The notes under the pieces: generated by a model
Databases searched by the model: none
What the model was told of the DNA's origin: nothing
What the model saw: only the letters and a program-made list of their open reading frames with translations
Part shown: one piece after another, positions 57,416-64,000 of the stretch
Position numbering within the stretch: the stretch's first letter is position 1
Layout of the letters: every line of letters starts with the position of its first letter
Translations under genes and position numbers: made by a program
From: Microplitis mediator
Lineage: Eukaryota > Arthropoda > Insecta > Hymenoptera > Braconidae
Assembly (NCBI RefSeq): GCF_029852145.1
Contig: NC_079979.1
Coordinates: forward strand, 11,944,642 to 12,008,641
Length of the DNA: 64,000 nt
Direction: 5' to 3'

Positions 57416-58096
57416 AATCTCACATCTATACTCAATCATGAAAAAATAATAATAAAATTAAATGGTTCGATAACATTTACTTCAATATCTTACAGTTCTT
57501 AGTGAGTAATGGTAAAAAAAATAATAATGTCCACGTTACACTTTGGTACTACTAATCGAGTATTATCGAAACATAATATAATCGGACTGTCAACAAATTG
57601 ATGAGGAAACACGTTTTTATCTATATGTAGTCTTTCTATCAACTAACTTTATATTCTTTTTCAATATCATTTGAATTATCGAAATGTTTTATCAACAAAA
57701 AAAAAACAAACAAACATTATATTTGACTCATTTAAAAATTCTGATTTTATCTCACAAAAGCAGCAAAATTCCGATTATTATTGGGGCATTCCACGCCAAA
57801 TCGACGACTTTTGAACCCGACGCCTTTAGATTTAGCTTAAATTTTTTTCTCGTTTTCTACCCCATCAAACACGTTTCTCATGATTTTTTCAAATTTTTTC
57901 ACCCAACGAAGAAAAAGTTATAAATTTTTTTAAAAAATGGCTTTTTTTATTTTAAATAGCTGTAACTTTTTTAAAATTCGACTGATTGGGACGTCTTTTT
58001 CTTTCGAAAATTTGTTTTCAAATTTACTTTTCGAAAAAAAAATACAAAAGAATTGCTGCGACCTATCTTCATTGTTTATTTGAAGATTGTTGAAAA
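57416..58096. other. AT-rich 5' flank of the carboxypeptidase gene, no recognised gene
   Basis: Contains a repeat-like GGGGCATTCCACGCCAAATC tract near 57782 followed by poly-T rich sequence, the host of the LTR at 58101. The text resumes after 60287. Frames here are short and unsupported. Confidence 0.4.
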
Positions 58097-58100
58097 AAAT

Positions 58101-60283
58101 TGTTACGTCCAGATACGGACTTAATTTTATATTTATTTTAGTCCAAGCCAACGGCTTATAGACTGGGAATCTGTGAGGATGTTTGTCTGGGTTGAAGATT
58201 AATAAAACTTAAATTACAATTAATTATCTATATTGAGACCCAAAAAAATATAATTTTACAACTACAAAATTTTACAAATAAAAATTCTAACGCTATAACT
58301 TAAAGTATCCTATAAAAATACTAGGTAGCTAACGGCCGACACTAGAGTTTATGAGTTTGGGTTTGTTTGTATATTAGGTGGCTATCAGCCGATGCTAAGT
58401 AGTATGAATCTGAATTTATATATGAAGTAGTTACCATGAGAGTAATTTCAATAACCGATTGAATATAAAATAATTTGACATATAATTATATATAAAGTAA
58501 CTTAAAAATTACAGTACCTGAGATCGCAGCTATTAGATTGGTTTATTACACTGAATTGACTGGATAGAGATTACAATAAGTATTCGCGAAATGTTGATGA
58601 GTTTAAATGAGGAAATTCTTGCGCAATAATTGAATGGACTTGAGTGTGTGGACACTTGCAAAATATTTGAATAAATTTTCAGTGTGAAGACACTTGAAAT
58701 AAAATATTTGAATCAATTTTCAGTGTGAGGACACTCGAAAATAAAAGAATATAGTTGAATTAATTTTCAGTGTGAAGACACTCGAAAATAAAAAAAGGAA
58801 ACTAGTGCTGAACTAGATCGGAAAAAGTGTGAGAACACTTGTATTTCCTTTCCTTAATCAACCGGAACTAAACTGGACTGAGCCGAACTGCATCGAGCAG
58901 TTAGCTCTCTTAGCTCCTACTAACCCTAACTCTTAACTCCAACTAAACCCCTGACTGAACCCTGACTGTCGATTTTTGGTTCGACGACACTTTTTATAAT
59001 CTCTTATCTGGTCTATTCAAAGTACTGTTTTGGGGGAAAACTGTGTCCAATCGGAGCACAGTTCCTATGGGACCTTTCCCTTTCTCTATGATTTTCACCT
59101 TAGGAAAGCGGGAAGGGCATGCCCCTATGTGGACCTATGTGCGTGCGCACCCACACATAATACACCCACATGTACAATATTTTACTTATAAACATATAAA
59201 AATTTAAATATTTAAATTTATTTATAATAATATTATAACTTAAATTTTTTTAATGTTATAATTTGTTAACTTAAAATATCAATTTTAGTTAACATTGATA
59301 TTATTTAAATTGGCGTTGAGCCTATATTATTTAGTTATTATTATAGGTTTTATTTAACTTAAAAATTATTAATTTTGTTGGTCAATTAAATCCTAATTTG
59401 AATTTTAAAATAGGTGGCTAGCAGCCGACTCTATTTATAATATTAAAAAGTAAAAATTACATTTTCTATCTTAAATTTTGAATTACTCATGACGTTTCTG
59501 TAAGAATTATTTATTAAGTTTTTAATTATTCTTTCAATTGAAGTTTATAAATTGCTTATTGAATTATTCTTTTATTTAATCAAAAAGACTATGTTTTAGA
59601 AATTATTATTGAATTATTAATTATTCTTGTAGTTGAAGTTGATGAGTATTACCTTTAGAGATCATTAATTTTTTTTGTAGTTAGAGTTGATTTGAATATT
59701 CTTTTGTTTTACGTTTTGAAAATTATTTACTGGATTGTTATTTATCATTTGAATATTTTCCTATTTTATTTATTCTTTTAAATTGTTTATTTGAATAATT
59801 TTTTCATTTTTGTAAATTATTGAGTTTTATTTAATGACTATTTCGTCATTAAAATTAAAAATTTTTTATTTGTTTTATGATGCCCAGATGTCTCGACAAA
59901 GTGCACTCAAAGAGAAAGTAAGGGATTAAGATTATATTTATTTATAGCTCAAAATTTGTGTTCCACGTACACTTTTGTTGATAAATAATTTTGTTTTCTA
60001 CGAAAAGTGTTTCTAGATGGCCTTTGGGCCTTTACAATTGCCCGAGGGGTCATTAAGATTACGTTTAGGTGTTTGCTCTAGCAATTAAAAAAAAATGTCA
60101 AAGCAAACAAGTCTTAATCCCTTAAAAGCATTTTTACAACTACGTCATGCCTTATCACTAAATATTATCGAAAAAATAAAAAATGATAATAGAAAAAATA
60201 AAATCTGGTCGTCGGCTCGATTTTCATTAATAAAACCAAATTAGCAATAAAATATAACGTTCAGCATTTAGCTGGACGTAACA
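58101..60283. mobile_element. 2.18-kb solo LTR, family D
   Basis: Starts TGTTACGTCCAG and ends CTGGACGTAACA, a 12-base perfect inverted terminal pair. The flanks are AAAT on both sides (58097-58100 and 60284-60287). It carries repeats of the type AATTTTCAGTGTGARGACAC near 58675-58780 and of GGTAGCTAACGGCCGAC-like tracts. No coding frame is seen, so despite its length it is an LTR alone. Confidence 0.8.
58660..58800. repeat. Degenerate tandem repeat in LTR D
   Basis: Four or more units of about 55 bases contain CAGTGTGAAGACACTCGAAA-like text with AAATA spacers. Confidence 0.7.
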
Positions 60284-60287
60284 AAAT

Positions 60288-60654
60288 CAAAAGTTTTTCG
60301 ATGTTTACCGTTTTTGATTTTTTTTTTTTTTATATAAAACTTTGACATTTTCTACAAATCCTCAAATTTTTTCAGAATGGTGTTTTTTCGATTTGGTTTT
60401 TTTTTCCAATTGAAAAAAAAATTTTCTTGAACTAGCCATAGTTCTCATAACACCATGTTTAACATTTTTGAGAATGCTCAAAGAACTTTTAAATTTGGAA
60501 GAAACACATAAAAACAATAAATTTAAATGGTAATCATTGATATGATTTGAATTTTGTTCGAAAAATCAAGTTAAAAAATAGAAAGACTTTCTGAATAATT
60601 ATTTCGTATTTTTTTTTTTTGAAAACTAAATTCAAAAGCGAAGAAAATAAAAAA
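60288..60654. other. AT-rich flank of LTR D
   Basis: Poly-T and poly-A rich sequence with no gene recognised. Confidence 0.4.
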
Positions 60655-61800
60655 AAATTTGTCTATCGGTTGACCCTGCGGGTCAGCCCTAAAACTTCCC
60701 GCTGTTTTCGAGCTCCTTGATCTCTAAAACATTGTTATGAATACATTTTCGAGCTCGAAGATACCTTTGTTTCCCTTTTTTATGAGCTTTTCAAGCTCAA
60801 CGGGGTTACGTTTTATGTTAAAGTTTAAAAATTTAGAATCTAAAATAATAAATGAATGAGCATTTTTTATATTTGTTCACAATTATGTTCAATAATTAGC
60901 TCAAAAATAAGTATTTACGTGATACGTTGTATCTATATCGTGTAAGTATATCCTGATACGAGCGAACATGACGATTTTTAGGCAATCACTTCCGATGACT
61001 TATATAAAGAAGAACATATTAGTCTTGAGTAATTTTGTTCAGTAATTATTATGTTATTCAATGAAAAAAGCAGAAATTGATTTAACATTTATTATTCCGT
61101 CGACGATATCTCTCGAACGGATTATCAGATTAGGACGTTTTTGGCAGCAATTAGATGCTTTTATCGAGTTCTGGAGCTGATTAGATTTTTTAATTTCACG
61201 AAAAACGAAAAAGCGATTTTTTTTCATTCTTTTGTCGACGATATCTCTCGAACGGATCATTCGATTAAGACAGTTAAGGTGACAATCGGCGCGTTTTATT
61301 GAGGTCTAGAGCAGATAAAATTTTGGGAATGATTGGTTTAGTCGTTACGACGATATTTGCAAAAAACCGTTTTCTACTGTTTCTTACGTCGACGATATCT
61401 TTTGAACGAATTATCTGATTGAGACGTTCTTGGTGGCAATCGAAAGCTTTTATTTAGTTCTAGAGCTGATCAGATTTTGGAATTGATCAATCTAACAGTT
61501 TTCACAATATCAAAAAAAAACGGAAAATTTTTTTTTTTTTTTCGTATTTCTTAAATACCTCAGAGTTTATTTGACTAAATGGTCTAAAATTTTTTTGAAA
61601 ATTTAACACACACACACACACATACACACACACACACACACACACATGCATACAGACATCGCTTTAAAAATGTCAGAATAGCATCCTAGCAACTTCAAAT
61701 GCCGACATATGATGAAAACCCGGCTTTTGAAAATCAGGGTGAATTCAATAACTTCCTGAATTTTTTGAAAATCGTCGATTTTCTCAGCGGGAAGTTAAAA
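60655..61800 (+). repeat. Family R repeat, uninterrupted forward copy
   Basis: The clearest complete copy, about 1.15 kb. Head TCTATCGGTTGACCCTGCGG, GAGCTC-word block, AT segment, then three to four modules of about 140 bases (near 61085, 61220, 61385), a CA microsatellite (61606-61646), and the tail TCTCAGCGGGAAGTTAAAAA. It shows the empty sites for LTRs A1 and B. No protein is encoded. Confidence 0.85.
61606..61646. repeat. (CA)n microsatellite
   Basis: CA repeats with one CATA break, at the conserved microsatellite position of family R. Confidence 0.95.
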
Positions 61801-62232
61801 AAAGTTTTTGTTTGGTTCATTTTTGGACAAACGCTGGGAATTCAAAAAAATTCTGTAGACCATAAAGCAATGAGTGCCCTTGCGACATTAAAAACATTCT
61901 GGATACACTCTGGAAATATTCTGGTAACACGATGCAACCATACGGACTCCAGAGTATTTCCAGAATGGTTTTGTGCCCTTTTCTGAGAGTGAACCCAGAG
62001 TATTTCCAGAGCGGATACGGAGTAAATCCAAAGTGTTTCCAGAAAGTATCCAGAGTGGATACATACTGACACCGTTATGCATCCACATTGAACACAAACT
62101 GATACCAAAGTGTTTCCAGAATGTTTCCAGAGTGGGATCAGAGTGAATACATACTCAAACCAGAGGGTATTCAGAGTAAATGAATACTGAAAGAAAAAAA
62201 AAATTTACCGAAATATATTATTTTAAGAATAT

Positions 62233-62646
62233 TCAAGAGCATTTATTGAATACAATTATGTTTCTGGATTGTAAAAACAATTTTTCAAGAAAACGAAAAT
62301 ATTTGACATTATTGTCACAATGTAATATAGCATCTACTATATGACCATCCAAACAGTCACTTGTCACTCTGTCAAATAACAGAGAAATACCCGTGACAGA
62401 ATTATTTTTAAATATAGAATATAAAAACTCTGAAACACCTATCCAACCAGGAACAGGACAATCATAAGTTGGGCGCGATCTAGCGGCGAACACTGAACTA
62501 CTTCCACTGCTGCTTAGCACCAGTGACTTTCTCCTCCTTAACATATATCTTCTCCCAGCAAATTTTTCTCTCAAGTCTTTCACATTAAAACCCGGGTCAA
62601 AGCAAAAATTTTTTTTTGGGATAAAAATACTTAATGAAAATAACAA
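62233..62646 (-). CDS. Hypothetical 137-residue ORF between word arrays
   Basis: The frame lies between the two cactctgg arrays. From about residue 20 it looks protein-like: VKDLREKFAGRRYMLRRRKS, a Ser run, then DCPVPGWIGVSEFLYSIFKN and LHCDNNVKYFRFLEKLF. The N-terminus (MLFSLSIFIPKKNF) overlaps poly-A sequence, so the true start may be a spliced junction further in. I do not recognise a family. It could be an exon of a host gene or a relic of a transposon protein. Confidence 0.25.
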   Translation of the reverse strand: MLFSLSIFIPKKNFCFDPGFNVKDLREKFAGRRYMLRRRKSLVLSSSGSSSVFAARSRPTYDCPVPGWIGVSEFLYSIFKNNSVTGISLLFDRVTSDCLDGHIVDAILHCDNNVKYFRFLEKLFLQSRNIIVFNKCS

Positions 62647-62649
62647 TTT

Positions 62650-63721
62650 TTAAAAAAACAATTGTTTCTTAAAAAATGTTTTTTATTGCTAAAAAGCGAA
62701 TTTGCTAATTAATAATTTTTTTGTATTTATTAAAAAGTATTCATAAAAATTACTGTTATCCATAATTCCTTAAGCAATTGAGTTAGAGCTTCGGTTACAA
62801 GCTCGATTTGTTTAATGATTAATGGATAATGAAAAAGACTTGAAGTGTTGTAGTTGTGTCTTCAATAAGTTATTTTAATAACAATAGAGAAGAACAGAAA
62901 GGTAGCGACAAGTCCAAGTGTACAATAATTTAAAAAATTATATAAAAGATTAAAAAAAAATTTTTTCTACAAAATAAAACGCATGGTTATTTTTAGTATT
63001 TGAAAAAAATATTGCGTGAAAATTTATTTGTTTACAACAAATTGTTTGTTTAATAAACAAATAATAAATGAATGAAAAAAATTTTTTTTCTAATATAACA
63101 GAACATGATTAATGATTATTTAAAAAAAATAATGGTTCTTTAATATTAATATTGAGTAAAAAAAAAAATTGTTAATTAGCTAAGGCGCTGTTTAGCAAAA
63201 AAAAAATTTTTTAAGAAACGATTTTTTTCTTAAAATTCCTTATTTTTGTTAAGCGTTTTTTTCCCAAAAAAAATCTTATTAAATCTAATTAGCAATGTAT
63301 TTGTTTATGACAATTATTTAAACAATGCAAGTAAAAATTTTTTTCAAATTATTGTTATGTAGCTTTCAGCAATAAAAAAACAAAATAATCAAAAAAGTAA
63401 ATTTTCTTGATTGCTTTATTTACGTTTTTTATTTTTCAATGGCTTAGATTGTTAATAAAATCGAAATTTTTTTATTTTTTCACCAGCTATCTTTTCTAAA
63501 CCCTTTCAAGAATAGCTTTAAGAAGTAAAAATAATTCGGGGTTTTTAGTTTGGAAATAATCAGGGTTTTTATGTAAACTTTCAACAAGTAAAAATTAACT
63601 AATTAACAAAAGCATAGTTAATTAAAAAATTTGGGTTAAGATTCTTTTTCTGTAGATTATTATTGATTTATGAGTTTAGAAAGTACCCAATTTTTTTTAG
63701 TCCTTAGTATTTAAATTTTAT
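62650..63721. other. AT-rich stretch without recognised features
   Basis: Poly-A/poly-T rich sequence between the word arrays. No gene, RNA or repeat family is recognised. Confidence 0.45.
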
Positions 63722-64000
63722 CGACTCTGGGCCCATTTTGAAAACACTTTGATTCCATTCTGGACTCACTGTGGGCCCATTCTGAAAACACTTTGATTTC
63801 ATTCTGGATTCACTTTGAGTCCATTCTGAAAACACTTTGATCTACTCTGGATTCACTTTGAGTCCATTCTGAAAACACTTTGATCTACTCTGGATCAATT
63901 CTGAAACCACTTTGGTTTCACTCTGGAAAAAGGGCACAAAACCACTCTGGGAACATACTGGACTTAGAATGTTTACATTCTGACTATGATTCCAGAGTGT

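Larger units (their letters stand above)
61880..64000. mobile_element. Element with cactctgg / ccagagtg word arrays, running off the right edge
   Basis: Word arrays at 61895-62190 and 63722-64000 are made of ccagagtgtttccag and its near inverse. Each has the core tract GGTTTTGTGCCCTTTTCTGA (61966) or its inverse (63930), as in the caccgtgg elements. The 1.5 kb between them is AT-rich with one 137-codon frame. The outer ends were not found, and the right one lies beyond the window. Confidence 0.55.

Overview
The window is AT-rich animal nuclear DNA, most plausibly from an insect and probably a hymenopteran. The reasons are spliced genes, the 3' exon of an insect odorant receptor, an R1-like retrotransposon ORF1, two other LINEs, solo LTRs and very many terminal-inverted-repeat elements. 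There are no bacterial operons, CRISPR arrays or recognisable viruses. The organism is inferred from gene families only.

One host gene dominates. A zinc carboxypeptidase (M14 A/B type) lies on the minus strand and can be assembled from eight exons between 56960 and 12273. The exons join in phase into a 429-residue pre-pro-enzyme with every catalytic residue present. Only 1.29 kb of its 44.7 kb is coding. Intron 1 (24.2 kb) and intron 6 (15.1 kb) are packed with nested transposons. The last exons of an odorant receptor (10698-11035, plus strand) face the 3' end of this gene.

Layout: 1-1029, start of an R1-like ORF1 running off the left edge, plus a GT microsatellite. 1030-4190, an old dispersed repeat (family R) split by two solo LTRs. 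4.7-10.5 kb, several nested elements with CCC tips. 10.7-12.7 kb, odorant receptor exon and carboxypeptidase exons 8 and 7. 13.7-22.2 kb, an 8.3 kb pair of long inverted repeats enclosing a tandemly duplicated ttttataaaa-word array and 5S-rRNA-derived segments. 22.3-27.1 kb, a family R copy with two nested insertions, then a solo LTR. 27.7-32.7 kb, exons 6 to 2. 34.0-52.2 kb, a nested stack: an inverted-repeat element holds LINE-A, which holds a CCC-tip element, which holds LINE-B, which holds a 2 kb palindrome and two more CCC-tip elements. 52.4-56.8 kb, more elements. 56.9 kb, exon 1. 57-64 kb, a long solo LTR, another family R copy and a cactctgg-word element running off the right edge.

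The most interesting unexplained signal is a set of elements that share a skeleton: CCC tips, a 2-bp target duplication (TA, TC, AA, GA or TT) and one of two short conserved cores. Their interiors are filled with quite different short self-similar palindromic words. Several insertions are proved by reading frames or sequences that rejoin exactly when the element is removed.
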